Below are positions 40,651-50,036 of a stretch of DNA of 64,000 nucleotides, in pieces. Both the position numbers and the translations under genes were made by a program. The stretch's first letter is position 1. The number at the start of each line of letters is the position of its first letter. Origin of the DNA: Desulfoscipio geothermicus DSM 3669. GTDB lineage: Bacteria > Bacillota > Desulfotomaculia > Desulfotomaculales > Desulfallaceae. The notes under the pieces are model-generated. The model was given only the letters and a program-made list of their open reading frames with translations. It was not told where the DNA came from and made no database searches. The DNA is taken from the NCBI RefSeq assembly GCF_900115975.1, contig NZ_FOYM01000001.1, forward strand, positions 124,001-188,000. The letters run 5' to 3'.

Positions 40651-41507
40651 AATACGCTTATTTTCCGGGGTGCTGTGATCATACCAGCGCCAGGGAGTAC
40701 GACATATCAACCAGGGCGGTTTGCCGGGAACTGGGTATTGAACTGGTGGAAATACCCGACTGGAACTGCTGTGGTTCAACACCCGGCCACAGCACCAGCC
40801 ATTTGCTGGGTGTGGCCCTGGCGGCCCGCAACCTGGCCCTGGTGGCGGAAATGGGGCTGGAAGAATGCACCGCTTCCTGCGCGGCCTGCTACCAGCGCCT
40901 GGCCATGGCCAATGTGGAAATGCAAAGCAATAAAAAGCTCTGCGATAAGGTCAATTGGGTGACAGGCAAGCCGTATCACGGCGGCGTCCGGGTTAAATCA
41001 ATACTCGAAATAATTTCCGGTTTACAACCGGAGCAGATATCAAGCCGGCTGGTCAAACCGCTTGATAATTTAAAAACGGCGGTATATTACGGCTGCCTGA
41101 TGGTCAGACCCAAAGCGGTGCAGGTAGATGACCCTGAAAACCCCCTGGTAATGGACCACCTGCTGCAGGCCGCCGGAGCCGAAACCATTGATTGGTGCAG
41201 CAAAACCGAATGCTGCGGCGCGTCCCTGGCCATATCCAACGAGGACGTAGTTTTAAAACTGACCGGCAAAATACTTGCCGAAGCCACCCGGGCCGGAGCC
41301 GACTGCATTGTCACGGCCTGTCCCTTGTGTCACTTCAATCTGGACATGCGCCAGAAAAAGATTAACCAGGTTTTCGGCACCGGTTACCGGCTGCCCGTGT
41401 TTTATTTCACTCAGTTGATCGGATTGGCCATCGGGATTTCACCAGATGATTTGAGCTTTAACACCCATTTTGTAGATACGCGCAAAGTACTTGAATTGGT
41501 TGGTTAA
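40647..41507 (+). CDS. hdrB: Heterodisulfide reductase subunit B-like protein
   Basis: 286 residues with two CCG domains: the first has 'PGCCDH', 'NCCGSTPG' and 'CAACYQRL'; the second has 'YYGC', 'ECCGASLA' and 'CPLCHFNLDMRQ'. These ligate the two non-cubane [4Fe-4S] clusters that cleave the disulfide in methanogen HdrB. All the cysteines needed for both clusters appear present. It overlaps hdrC and is 24 nt from hdrA. The substrate in bacteria that lack CoM-S-S-CoB is unknown. Confidence 0.93.
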   Translation: MKYAYFPGCCDHTSAREYDISTRAVCRELGIELVEIPDWNCCGSTPGHSTSHLLGVALAARNLALVAEMGLEECTASCAACYQRLAMANVEMQSNKKLCDKVNWVTGKPYHGGVRVKSILEIISGLQPEQISSRLVKPLDNLKTAVYYGCLMVRPKAVQVDDPENPLVMDHLLQAAGAETIDWCSKTECCGASLAISNEDVVLKLTGKILAEATRAGADCIVTACPLCHFNLDMRQKKINQVFGTGYRLPVFYFTQLIGLAIGISPDDLSFNTHFVDTRKVLELVG

Positions 41508-41531
41508 TAGACAGTAATAGGAGCGATGCAT

Positions 41532-43514
41532 ATGCGGATCGGAGTTTTCGTTTGCTGGTGCGGGTCAAACATCGGCGGGGTCGTGGACGTACCCCGGGTG
41601 GCCGTGGAAGCCGCCCGTTTCCCCCATGTCGCACACAGCGTAGATTACAAATATACCTGTTCCGAGCCGGGGCAAAAAATGATCGTCGACGCCATCAAAG
41701 AACATAAACTGGACCGGGTGGTGGTGGCATCCTGCTCACCCCGCCTGCATGAGCCCACCTTTCGCCAGACCATCGCCCGGGCGGGGTTAAACCCTTATTT
41801 GCTGGAAATGGTCAACATTCGCGAACAATGCTCCTGGGTGCATGCCAAGGAGCCCGATAAAGCCACCGCCAAAGCCATTGACCTGGTAAGAATGGCCGTT
41901 GCCAAAGCGGCCCTTTTGGAACCCCTTTTTGAGGGCGCCATTCCCGTAACTAAAAAGGCGCTGGTGGTCGGCGGCGGCATTGCCGGCATCCAGGCGGCGC
42001 TGGACATCGCGGATGCCGGGCACAAGGTAATCCTGGTGGAAAGGGAACCGACCATCGGCGGCAAAATGGTCATGCTGGATAAAACTTTTCCCACCCTGGA
42101 CTGCTCGGCATGTATCAGCACGCCCAAGATGGTGGCGGTGGCGCAGCACCCCAACATCGAGCTTGTGACTTATGCCGAAGTTACCGCGGTAAGCGGGTAT
42201 ATCGGCAACTTTTCGGTGACGATCAAACAAAAAGCCCGTTATGTCGATCATGCCAGCTGCACCGGGTGCGGCACCTGCTGGGAAAAATGCCCGAAAAAAG
42301 TGCCCGGCGAGTTCAATCAATATTTAGACAACCGCAAGGCCATATACATTCCCTTCCCACAGGCGGTCCCCAACAAACCTTGCATAGACGCGGCCAATTG
42401 CCGCCTTTTGAACGGGCAAAAGTGCGGTGTTTGCGCCAAAGTATGCCCCGCGGGGGCAATCGATTATGAACAAAAAGATGAATACCGGCAGGTGGAAGTA
42501 GGCGCCATCGTCATGGCTACGGGTTATGACCTTTTTAACTGGGCACAGGCCTACGGCGAATACGGTTACGGAAAATTTCCCGACGTGATCACGGGCTTGC
42601 AATTTGAGCGCCTGGTCAACGCCTCCGGCCCCACCGGCGGGAAAATTGTCCGGCCCTCCGATGGCAAGGAACCCCAAAACGTAGTCTTTATCAAGTGCGT
42701 GGGCTCCCGGGACGAAGCCAAGGGCAAAGCTTACTGTTCAAGGGCCTGCTGCCTGTATACCGCCAAGCATGCCCACCAAGTCCTGGAGAAAATTCCGGGC
42801 TCCCGGGCTTTTGTGTTTTACATGGATGTCCGGACGCCGGGCAAAGCATACGAAGAATTTTACCAGCGCACCGTCAATGAGGGGGCCCGGTACATCCGGG
42901 GACGGGTATCCAAGATCTCCCGGCTGGGCGACAAATTGTTGGTAAGGGGTGCGGACACCCTGCTGGGCAGCCAGGTGGAAATTGAAGCGGACCTGGTTGT
43001 CCTGGCCACAGCGATGGTACCGGCTGAAAATTCCCGGGAACTTGCCAGAACAATAGGTTTTACCACGGATCAAGACGGCTTTTTCCAGGAGGCCCACCCC
43101 AAACTTCGCCCGGTGGAGGCCAACACGGCGGGAATCTTTTTGGCCGGCACCTGCCAGGGCCCCAAGGATATTCCAGATACTGTGGCCCAGGCCAGCGCGG
43201 CGGCGGTTAAAGTCTGCGCATTGTTTGCCAAACAGGAAATCGCCACCAACCCCATGATTGCGGAGGTTAACGAGACGCACTGCCAGGGCTGCCTGTTGTG
43301 CCGGGATGTATGTCCGTTTAAAGCCATTGAAGCAAAAACAATTTCCGACAAAGCACACGGTACGGTCAAAACGCGCCCGGTGGCCCGGGTAAACGCCGGT
43401 CTGTGCCAGGGTTGCGGCAGCTGTACGGCATCCTGCCGCTCGGGAGCGATTGATTTAAAAGGCTTCTCCAATGAGCAAATAGCCTCCGCGGTCAAGGCAT
43501 TTCTTTGCTGTTAA
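41532..43514 (+). CDS. hdrA: Heterodisulfide reductase subunit A-like flavoprotein
   Basis: About 660 residues. The N-terminal domain has cysteines in 'FVCWCGSNIGG' and 'CSPRLHEPTFR'. The FAD Rossmann motif G-G-G-I-A-G lies near 148, followed by 'DCSACISTPKM'. Inserted ferredoxin clusters follow: 'CTGCGTCWEKCPKK' and 'CGVCAKVCPAG'. Two more clusters lie at the C-terminus ('CQGCLLCRDVCPF' and 'CQGCGSCTASC'). HdrA is the bifurcating flavin subunit. The ATG at 41532 has AGGAG eight bases upstream; an ATG two codons earlier sits too close to it. No mvhD, flox or formate dehydrogenase gene follows, so its electron donor is encoded elsewhere. Confidence 0.93.
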   Translation: MRIGVFVCWCGSNIGGVVDVPRVAVEAARFPHVAHSVDYKYTCSEPGQKMIVDAIKEHKLDRVVVASCSPRLHEPTFRQTIARAGLNPYLLEMVNIREQCSWVHAKEPDKATAKAIDLVRMAVAKAALLEPLFEGAIPVTKKALVVGGGIAGIQAALDIADAGHKVILVEREPTIGGKMVMLDKTFPTLDCSACISTPKMVAVAQHPNIELVTYAEVTAVSGYIGNFSVTIKQKARYVDHASCTGCGTCWEKCPKKVPGEFNQYLDNRKAIYIPFPQAVPNKPCIDAANCRLLNGQKCGVCAKVCPAGAIDYEQKDEYRQVEVGAIVMATGYDLFNWAQAYGEYGYGKFPDVITGLQFERLVNASGPTGGKIVRPSDGKEPQNVVFIKCVGSRDEAKGKAYCSRACCLYTAKHAHQVLEKIPGSRAFVFYMDVRTPGKAYEEFYQRTVNEGARYIRGRVSKISRLGDKLLVRGADTLLGSQVEIEADLVVLATAMVPAENSRELARTIGFTTDQDGFFQEAHPKLRPVEANTAGIFLAGTCQGPKDIPDTVAQASAAAVKVCALFAKQEIATNPMIAEVNETHCQGCLLCRDVCPFKAIEAKTISDKAHGTVKTRPVARVNAGLCQGCGSCTASCRSGAIDLKGFSNEQIASAVKAFLCC

Positions 43515-43521
43515 ACTTTTT

Positions 43522-43564
43522 AAGGTCACCCGGTTGCGAGGACAAACCCCGGCCGGGTGGCCTT
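43522..43564. terminator. Bidirectional terminator between hdrA and thiD2
   Basis: AAGGnCACCCGG pairs with CCGGGTGnCCTT around an 18-nt loop, between the convergent hdrCBA and thiamine operons. T-rich tracts flank it on both sides. Confidence 0.7.
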
Positions 43565-43602
43565 CATTCATCTGAAAACTTATAATACCAACACGCCCGG
43601 TT

Positions 43603-44034
43603 TTATTGACTTGATGTATTATTATCATGTGCCGGTATTAGTTCTTTCTCAAGCCCGTAAAGCAAAAACCGTATTTTTTTAATCTCCACCGCCTGTTCAA
43701 CAGAAAAAATTTTTCCGTATTCCTCCAGCACCCTGGCCGCTTCCTGGGCCCTTTTAAAGTTGGCCGTCAGTATTTCGCCATGCGTCCGGCGGGTCATTTC
43801 CGAATCGGTATTTAACCCGGCACCCACGTCCCCGGCACTATCCCTGGACTTCAACAAAGCCATGTACCCGCCGGGCAGTTCGTTGACCAAGTTCTCCAGG
43901 GTATGCCTGGCATCTTTCAAAACCAGTGTCGATTCCCTGTCATCGTTAATAAACCGTATGGTATCTTCAATCACCCGCAGGCCCTCCCGCAACCGGTTCA
44001 GGTTGGCGTCAATGATCCGCAGCACCCCGTCCAA
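43603..44034 (-). CDS. thiD2: ThiD2-type HMP-phosphate kinase
   Basis: 143 residues starting M(TTG)-D-G-V-L-R-I-I-D-A-N-L-N-R. The block 'RIIDANLNRLREGLRVIED' (key part N-R-L-R-E-G-L-R-V-I-E-D) and the terminal 'EAARVLEEYGKI' are the signature of the ThiD2 domain, known either as a stand-alone protein or fused to ThiE. It phosphorylates HMP-P to HMP-PP without acting on HMP. The TTG start is preferred since AGGAGG lies eight bases upstream; an upstream in-frame start would overlap thiC. It ends the de novo operon, and no classical thiD is present there. Confidence 0.8.
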   Translation of the reverse strand: MDGVLRIIDANLNRLREGLRVIEDTIRFINDDRESTLVLKDARHTLENLVNELPGGYMALLKSRDSAGDVGAGLNTDSEMTRRTHGEILTANFKRAQEAARVLEEYGKIFSVEQAVEIKKIRFLLYGLEKELIPAHDNNTSSQ

Positions 44035-44072
44035 GTAAAATTCCTCCTCACAACATTGCCGGTATGGAATTT

Positions 44073-45356
44073 TTAACCCCGCAGCACCCGGTTCATATTC
44101 CGCACCGCGCACATCTTGCCGCACATGGTGCAGGAATCTTCGTGTTCGGGCTGTGATTCGGCCCGGTACCTTTTGGCTTTATCCGGGTCGACAGCCAGCC
44201 GGAACATTTCGGGCCAATCCAGATTGCGCCTGGCCTCGCTCATGTCATCGTCCCACTGTCTGGCTCCGGTTACCCCCTTGGCTATATCCGCCGCGTGGGC
44301 GGCGATCCGGGACGCTATAATCCCCTCTTTCATGTCTTCCAGCGTGGGCAGGCGGAGGTGTTCGGCCGGTGTTACGTAACAGAGGAAATCCGCCCCCGCG
44401 GCGGCGGCGACGGCCCCGCCGATGGCACTGGTGATGTGGTCATAACCCGGCGCAACATCCGTGACCAGCGGGCCGAGCACGTAAAACGGGGCGCCGTGGC
44501 ACAACTTCTTTTCCATCACCATGTTGGCCGTAATTTCATTCAGGGGCATATGGCCGGGCCCTTCGATCATCACCTGTACATCGCGTTCCCAGGCCCGGCG
44601 GGTCAACTCGCCCAGGATAATCAGCTCATGCACCTGGGACGCGTCGGTGGCATCCTTGAGACTCCCCGGGCGACAGGCATCACCCAGGCTGACGGTCACG
44701 TCGTAGCGGCGGCATATCTCCAGCAAATCGTCGTAATACTCGTAGAAAGGATTTTCCCGGTCATTCAATTCCATCCAAGTATATAACAGGGAACCACCCC
44801 GGGAAACAATGTTGGTCAGGCGTGGATTTTTTTTGAAGGTAACCGCCGTTTCACGGTTAATACCGGCGTGGATGGTCATGAAGTCCACCCCGTCCCGGGC
44901 GTGGGTCTCCACCACGTCCAGAAATTCCTGCGCTGTAATTTCCTCCAACTCCTTATCGTAATAGCCCACGGCATCATAAACCGGCACAGTACCGATGGGC
45001 ACCGGCGATATTTCCACCAGGCGTCGCCTGAATTCAGCGGTTTTGCCGTAACAGCTCAAATCCATGATGGCGTCGGCCTGCAGTTCCACGGCATAACGGG
45101 CTTTGGCCATCTCGGACTCCACATTGCAACAATCCTGGGAAACACCCAGATTGACATTTATTTTGGTCCTAAGTCCCCGGCCGATGCCGCAGGGTTCCAG
45201 GGAGACGTGGTTCTTGTTGGCCGGGATGACCACCTTGCCTTCGGCCACCAATTGCTGCAATGCAGCCACATCCATGTTTTCCTTGCGGGCCACCGTTTCC
45301 AGTTCCCGGGTTATAACGCCCTTGCGGGCGGCATCCATTTGAGTGGTAAAATTCAA
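44073..45356 (-). CDS. thiC: Phosphomethylpyrimidine synthase (HMP-P synthase)
   Basis: 427 residues, the short ThiC type common in anaerobes. The radical SAM cluster motif is C409-x2-C412-x3-C416 ('CTMCGKMC') near the C-terminus, atypical of radical SAM but standard for ThiC. '[11 protein letters not shown]', '[11 protein letters not shown]' and '[11 protein letters not shown]' are family blocks. It rearranges aminoimidazole ribotide to HMP-P. The TTG start has GGAGG seven bases upstream and overlaps the thiE stop by 4 nt. It lies between thiE and thiD2, the enzymes that use its product. Confidence 0.95.
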   Translation of the reverse strand: MNFTTQMDAARKGVITRELETVARKENMDVAALQQLVAEGKVVIPANKNHVSLEPCGIGRGLRTKINVNLGVSQDCCNVESEMAKARYAVELQADAIMDLSCYGKTAEFRRRLVEISPVPIGTVPVYDAVGYYDKELEEITAQEFLDVVETHARDGVDFMTIHAGINRETAVTFKKNPRLTNIVSRGGSLLYTWMELNDRENPFYEYYDDLLEICRRYDVTVSLGDACRPGSLKDATDASQVHELIILGELTRRAWERDVQVMIEGPGHMPLNEITANMVMEKKLCHGAPFYVLGPLVTDVAPGYDHITSAIGGAVAAAAGADFLCYVTPAEHLRLPTLEDMKEGIIASRIAAHAADIAKGVTGARQWDDDMSEARRNLDWPEMFRLAVDPDKAKRYRAESQPEHEDSCTMCGKMCAVRNMNRVLRG

Positions 45357-46015
45357 TTTTTGTCCTCCTTCCGGCCCATGGCGGTCCTTAAAGCATGTAT
45401 TTTGGCCGCAATATCAGCGGCCCCGACAATTTCCGTCACCAGAGCTATACAGCGAGCACCCCGCCGGGCCACCTCGTTTATGTTATGTTCCTTGATGCCC
45501 CCGATAGCCACAAACGGCAATTGGATGTTGTTCACTACAAAATCAAGATACTCGAATCCCACCGGGGCGCAGACGTCCTTCTTTGTTTTGGTGGCAAAAA
45601 CGGGCCCCACGCCGATATAGTCCACGCCGCTTTTTTCAGCGGCCCGGGCCTGGGCGGGGGAATGGGTGGACAGGCCGATTATCATTTCGTCCCCCACCAG
45701 CCGGCGAATTTGTTCCGGCGGCAGATCGTCCTGGCCGATGTGCACGCCGTCCGCGCCCACCAATACGGCTAAATCCACATGGTCGTTGACAATAAAGGTA
45801 ACCCCGGCTTCCCGGGTCATTTCCCGGATTTGCAGGCATTCGCGGTATTTTTCCCGCAAGGTTTTTTCTTTTTCCCGGTACTGGATTACCTTGATCCCGG
45901 CAGCGATCATTTGCCGGACCACTTCGATGTTGTTTCTGCCCCGGGAGTATTCCTCGGCGGTAATACCGTAAATGTCCGCCTGCAGCAGCCCGGCCAATCC
46001 GGGTTTACATGTCAT
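45353..46015 (-). CDS. thiE: Thiamine-phosphate synthase
   Basis: About 220 residues of TIM-barrel fold. It joins HMP-PP and thiazole phosphate to form thiamine phosphate. The pyrophosphate- and Mg-binding residues appear in '[13 protein letters not shown]', '[24 protein letters not shown]' (key blocks V-N-D and H-I-G-Q-D-D-L) and 'GIGGI'-like 'AIGGIKEHN'. The ATG at 46013-46015 is chosen with AGGTGG eight bases upstream; a GTG four codons earlier is possible. A gap of about 160 nt separates it from thiH. Confidence 0.93.
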   Translation of the reverse strand: MTCKPGLAGLLQADIYGITAEEYSRGRNNIEVVRQMIAAGIKVIQYREKEKTLREKYRECLQIREMTREAGVTFIVNDHVDLAVLVGADGVHIGQDDLPPEQIRRLVGDEMIIGLSTHSPAQARAAEKSGVDYIGVGPVFATKTKKDVCAPVGFEYLDFVVNNIQLPFVAIGGIKEHNINEVARRGARCIALVTEIVGAADIAAKIHALRTAMGRKEDKN

Positions 46016-46178
46016 GGCCGCCACCACCTGTCTTATAAAATAGCATCCTCAGCTTCGCCAAGTCCCGTTACCGGCGCTCCGATGCATCACTTGCGGGGAC
46101 CACCGGACCCATATCTATTTTCAGTCTTCTGCCAGCCGAATTAGCACAATATGAACCACTATCCCCAAAACGCAGTGG
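46016..46178 (-). other. Spacer between thiH and thiE with a repeated 16-mer
   Basis: No gene. The 16-mer CCGTTACCGGCGCTCC (46065-46080) also occurs at 15455-15470. The AACCACT/AGTGGTT pair (46153-46172) next to the thiH stop can form a weak hairpin that may set transcript levels within the thiamine operon. Confidence 0.4.
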
Positions 46179-47282
46179 TTAAATAGTTTGCCAGTCCTTG
46201 TAAACGGGCTGGTAGCCGTGGCTGTAAATCACCCGGGCCATGGTCGCCACGTCCCGCTCGTCCGATATTTCAAACTGCCCGGTTGACTTATCGGCGCCGC
46301 TTCGCCCGCCCACCGCCGTGCAGGAACCCGCAGACATCCTGGTGGTCCCCAGTTTAATCAAATACTCCCGCAGTTCCGGCCTTTCCCGGGTAGAAATGCT
46401 AATCCCTCCCCGGGGCACGAACAGCCGAAAGGCCAGCATATATTGTACCAAGTTTTTGTCGTTTACCATCACCCTCGGGGCTGCGCCCCCGGGGTACGGG
46501 CGCATGCGCGGCGGGGAAATGCTGACTTCCACGTCGGGATAGCTGTTTTGCAAATAGTTGGCATGCAGGCCGGTGAAAAAAGCCTCGGTGCGCCAGTCAT
46601 ACAATCCGAGCAGTGCGCCGACGTTTACCGACCTGATGCCCGCCCGGCAGGCCCGCTCCGGGGCATCCAGCCGGAAACGGTAATCCCGCTTCGGCCCGGC
46701 CGGGTGCACCTCGCTGTAAACCTGCTCATCATACACTTCCTGGTAGATAGTCAGGCCGTCCACCCCCGCGAAAACCAGTTCGGCGTACTCCGCCTCTTCC
46801 AGGGGGTAAATTTCAATGCCGATGGAAGTAAAATATTTTTTCAGTATCTCCACGCATTCCTTAATGTAACTTACCGGTGAGTGCTTCCGGGATTCTCCCG
46901 TGAGGATTAAAATGTGCTTCAAGCCCGTGCCTGCGATAACCCTTGCCTCGGATTCCAATTCATCAAGGGATAGTTTTTTCCTGGCAAATTTGTTTTGCAC
47001 CCGAAAACCGCAATACACACAGCTGTTTATGCAGTAGTCGGCCAGATACAGTGGGGTGTAGAGCAAGATCACCCGCCCGAAATGTTGTATCGTAAGGCGG
47101 TGAGCTTTCTGCGCCATCTCTTCCAGGCACTTCTCGGCCCGGGGCGACAGCAGGGCCAGGTAGTCCAGTTCAGACAGGCGGTTTTTGTTTATAATTCTCC
47201 GGATGTCTTGGTCAGTCAGCCGGTTGAAAAAAGAGGCATAATCAAAATCCTTAAAACGCTGGTATTGTTTGTAAAAACTCAT
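46179..47282 (-). CDS. thiH: 2-iminoacetate synthase (tyrosine lyase)
   Basis: 367 residues. The radical SAM motif is C84-x3-C88-x2-C91 in '[10 protein letters not shown]'. '[16 protein letters not shown]' (key block T-G-E-S), '[14 protein letters not shown]' and '[13 protein letters not shown]' are ThiH blocks. It cleaves tyrosine to dehydroglycine, the anaerobic source of the thiazole C-N unit, instead of oxygen-dependent ThiO. This fits a strict anaerobe. It follows thiG by 36 nt. Confidence 0.95.
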   Translation of the reverse strand: MSFYKQYQRFKDFDYASFFNRLTDQDIRRIINKNRLSELDYLALLSPRAEKCLEEMAQKAHRLTIQHFGRVILLYTPLYLADYCINSCVYCGFRVQNKFARKKLSLDELESEARVIAGTGLKHILILTGESRKHSPVSYIKECVEILKKYFTSIGIEIYPLEEAEYAELVFAGVDGLTIYQEVYDEQVYSEVHPAGPKRDYRFRLDAPERACRAGIRSVNVGALLGLYDWRTEAFFTGLHANYLQNSYPDVEVSISPPRMRPYPGGAAPRVMVNDKNLVQYMLAFRLFVPRGGISISTRERPELREYLIKLGTTRMSAGSCTAVGGRSGADKSTGQFEISDERDVATMARVIYSHGYQPVYKDWQTI

Positions 47283-47318
47283 CGGGGTCAGGCCTTTCTT
47301 AATTGAAATTAAAAATAG

Positions 47319-48095
47319 TTAATCTTCGTCCCGCAAAAAGCCGGTCAGCGGTGAGGATGCCCTGGCGTACCGCTGCACCTCGCCGGGGCCGGCCAGGAAT
47401 GCGGCCCGCCCCGCTTCCACGGCCCGGCCGAAGGCCCGGGCCATGGCCACCGGGTCGCCGGCCGTGGCAATGGCGGTATTCACCAGCACCGCAGCGGCGC
47501 CCATCTCCATGGCTTCCGCCGCCTGGGAGGGACGCCCGATTCCGGCATCCACGATGACAGGGAGGGAAATTTCTTCGATCAATATCCTGATCAGTTCCCT
47601 GGTTTGCAAACCTCTGTTGCTCCCAATGGGCGCACCCAGGGGCATCACCGCCGCCGCGCCCACCTCTGCCAGCTTCCTGGCCACCATCAGGTCCGGGCTC
47701 ACATACGGCAGCACTACAAAACCATCAGCAGCCAGTTCTTCGGTGGCCTTAATGGTTTCATAATTGTCGGGCAGCAAATACCGGTTATCCGCAATAACTT
47801 CTATTTTTACCCAGTTGCCGCAGCCCGCAGCCCGGGCCATCCTAGCTATCCGCACCGCTTCCCGGGCGTTGCGGGCCCCGGAAGTGTTGGGCATCAGGAT
47901 ACAGCCCTTAGGAACAAAATTAACAATGTTTTCTTCCGGAAATTCAGGGTCCACACGCCGCAGGGCAATTGTGACCACCTGGGCCCCCGAGGCCGTTACC
48001 GCCTCGGGAATCATTTTATTGTTAGGGAATTTCCCGGTTCCCAAGAAAAGACGGCTGAATAGTTTCTGGCCGCCGATTATCAATGGGTCAGACAT
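47319..48095 (-). CDS. thiG: Thiazole synthase
   Basis: About 258 residues starting [12 protein letters not shown]-barrel enzyme that condenses deoxyxylulose phosphate, dehydroglycine and ThiS thiocarboxylate to the thiazole ring. The Schiff-base lysine is about K97 in 'WVKIEVIAD', and '[15 protein letters not shown]' and '[17 protein letters not shown]' (key block D-A-G-I-G-R-P-S) are conserved. The ATG at 48095 has GGAGG eight bases upstream; a longer frame uses a TTG inside thiS. Confidence 0.95.
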   Translation of the reverse strand: MSDPLIIGGQKLFSRLFLGTGKFPNNKMIPEAVTASGAQVVTIALRRVDPEFPEENIVNFVPKGCILMPNTSGARNAREAVRIARMARAAGCGNWVKIEVIADNRYLLPDNYETIKATEELAADGFVVLPYVSPDLMVARKLAEVGAAAVMPLGAPIGSNRGLQTRELIRILIEEISLPVIVDAGIGRPSQAAEAMEMGAAAVLVNTAIATAGDPVAMARAFGRAVEAGRAAFLAGPGEVQRYARASSPLTGFLRDED

Positions 48096-48099
48096 TGCA

Positions 48100-48300
48100 T
48101 TAACCTCCTCCAACTAATTGAAAGATTTCTATCTTGTCCTCATTTTTAAGCTGAATTTCAGGCCAACTATCCTTTTGAACAATTTGATTATTATACTCTA
48201 CAATAACGTAATTCGAGTTTAACTTTTTCAACACTACCAGATCAGCAATACTGGAACCTTCAACAAAATCAGCTATTTTGCCGTTTAAAAAAATTTTCAT
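48100..48300 (-). CDS. thiS: Sulfur carrier protein ThiS
   Basis: 66-residue ubiquitin-like protein ending in G-G-G, whose last glycine is thiocarboxylated as the sulfur donor for ThiG. The N-terminus 'IFLNGK' and the 'IVEYNNQIV' block are typical. It is the first gene of the de novo thiamine operon and lies about 30 nt after the riboswitch terminator, with a good GGGAGGTGAG ribosome binding site. No thiF is present in the cluster. Confidence 0.93.
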   Translation of the reverse strand: MKIFLNGKIADFVEGSSIADLVVLKKLNSNYVIVEYNNQIVQKDSWPEIQLKNEDKIEIFQLVGGG

Positions 48301-48331
48301 TATCTCACCTCCCTTCTATAAATATAAAATT

Positions 48332-48456
48332 AAAGCGCGCACCCCATAGGCTAGGTGCGCGCTAATCTTTACCTTACCTACGCAGGCATTACCCTGATCA
48401 GGTTTAAGGGTCAGGTGCTTGTTAGCCCTTTCTCAGCCCATAACATGAGCTCCCCC
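48332..48456 (-). ncRNA. TPP riboswitch with terminator, upstream of thiSGHEC-thiD2
   Basis: The minus-strand aptamer (48372-48456) has GGGGGAGCTC, GGGCTGAGAAAGGGC, ACCTGATC and GGTAATGCCTGCGTAGGTAAGG. The expression platform is the GCGCGCACC/GGTGCGCGC terminator with a TTTAATTTT tail (48335-48362). An extended -10 promoter TGCTATAAT lies at 48502-48510. It should shut down thiazole and pyrimidine synthesis when TPP is plentiful. Confidence 0.96.
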
Positions 48457-48517
48457 AGAAACAATAATGAACACACTTTTTGTCGTTGTTAACTTTATAC
48501 AATTATAGCAGAAAAAA

Positions 48518-48540
48518 AGCTTTTTTTCTACTAAATGTTT
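48518..48540. terminator. Palindromic terminator between the ArsB-type permease and thiS promoter
   Basis: AGAAAAAAAGCTTTTTTTCT is a perfect 20-base palindrome (about 48509-48528 region) just after the permease stop. The A/T-only arms make it weak as a hairpin, but it lies where an operon end is needed. The thiS promoter starts inside it. Confidence 0.45.
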
Positions 48541-48549
48541 CTAGAATTT

Positions 48550-49950
48550 TCAATCAGTTATTGTGTTAATTCCTTGCTTTGTGCTAAAAATCGCTTTGCT
48601 TATTAACATTAGTAAAAACCATAGCCCAATACCAACCATTAGAGTTGCATATAAGGTAACCAGCCCGTGATAATAATACCAGAAAAGTAGATAAACCATG
48701 GCCAATACAATGGACATAATCATCAAAGGAAAGGCTATTTTCATAAAACCAATAAAAGAAATAGGGCTACCTCTCTTCTCTGCCATACCAATAACTACCA
48801 CGTTAGCCGAAGCGCCAATAATTGTACCGTTACCTCCAAGGCACGCACCCAGCGATAATGACCACCACAGCAGATCCAGGTTCGCCATCCCGCCCAGGCG
48901 GCCCATATCTTGAATGAGGGGAATCATGGTAGCCACAAAGGGGATATTATCCACAAAAGCCGAAGCCAGTGCAGCAATCCATAAAATAAGCATAGCAGCT
49001 GGTATTGGCTCCCCCTGGGTAACATCTAAAGAAAAACGGGCAACTGCCTCAATGACACCTACTTTTTCCAGCGCGCCTACCACCACAAAAAGACCGGCAA
49101 AGAAAAAGATTACTGGCCATTCCACCGCATGCAGGGCATGTTCGGGATCCTCCCGGGTGATTAGTAAAAGGAGGCTGGCGCATGATAGGGCAACGACAGA
49201 TGATTCCAAATGCAAGTATTGGTGCAGTACAAATCCCGTAATGGTAATGAACAGCACTATCAGGCACTTTTTTAACAAAATCGGGTTTTTAATTTCATCC
49301 TTTTCATTCATCTGCATGATTTTAGCCTTTAATTCTATACGGGCTTTCATTTGCCGGCGGTAAATAATGCGCAGGCAGAAAATAGTTAAAATATAAATTA
49401 CCACAATTGCCGGAGTAAGGTTGATAACAAAATCCATAAATCCCAGGTGAGTCTGGCTGCCGATCATAATGTTGGGAGGATCGCCGATCAATGTGGCCGT
49501 GCCACCTATATTCGATGCGATTATTTCACTAATTAAAAAGGGGATAGGACTGATTTGCAACCTGCTGGCAATGGCAAAGGTAACTGGAACAATTAATAGT
49601 ACAGTTGTTACATTATCCAATAAAGCAGAGAGTAATGCGGTTACCAGAGAAAGAGCTGCCAATATCTGCACGGGCTCACCTTTAGCTTGACGAGCCGCCT
49701 TGATAGCCAGATATTCAAAGACTCCAGTCTGGCGGGTGATCCCAACAATGATCATCATCCCTACTAAAAGCCCAATGGTATTAAAGTCAATCGCGTGAAC
49801 TGCTTCTTCGGGTTTAATGATGCCGCTTAATGCCAACAAAGCTGCTCCTACTAAAGCGGCCACCGTTCTATGAATCTTTTCCGAAACAATAATAGCGTAG
49901 GTAAGTAAGAAAATTGATGTAGCAAAAATCACCTGGGTCTGTTCGGACAT
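48550..49950 (-). CDS. ArsB/NhaD-family permease (SLC13-like)
   Basis: About 466 residues with 11-12 membrane spans. The ion transporter superfamily repeats are visible: 'LLSALLDNVTTVLLIVPV' with 'GGTATLIGDPPNIMIGS' in the first half, and 'ASAFVDNIPFVATMIPL' with 'GGNGTIIGASANVVVIG' in the second. This pattern fits a sodium/proton- or anion-coupled carrier (NhaD, ArsB or citrate/dicarboxylate type). Substrate cannot be read. The ATG at 49948-49950 has GGAGGGA upstream. It is likely monocistronic, downstream of the acyl-CoA cluster and on the same strand. Confidence 0.85.
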   Translation of the reverse strand: MSEQTQVIFATSIFLLTYAIIVSEKIHRTVAALVGAALLALSGIIKPEEAVHAIDFNTIGLLVGMMIIVGITRQTGVFEYLAIKAARQAKGEPVQILAALSLVTALLSALLDNVTTVLLIVPVTFAIASRLQISPIPFLISEIIASNIGGTATLIGDPPNIMIGSQTHLGFMDFVINLTPAIVVIYILTIFCLRIIYRRQMKARIELKAKIMQMNEKDEIKNPILLKKCLIVLFITITGFVLHQYLHLESSVVALSCASLLLLITREDPEHALHAVEWPVIFFFAGLFVVVGALEKVGVIEAVARFSLDVTQGEPIPAAMLILWIAALASAFVDNIPFVATMIPLIQDMGRLGGMANLDLLWWSLSLGACLGGNGTIIGASANVVVIGMAEKRGSPISFIGFMKIAFPLMIMSIVLAMVYLLFWYYYHGLVTLYATLMVGIGLWFLLMLISKAIFSTKQGINTITD

Positions 49951-50036
49951 GATCAATCCCTCCAATAAACACCCCAAATAAAATAATAATTTTTAGTCGT
50001 AATTCTGTTATAGAAATAACAGTATAGATATGAACA

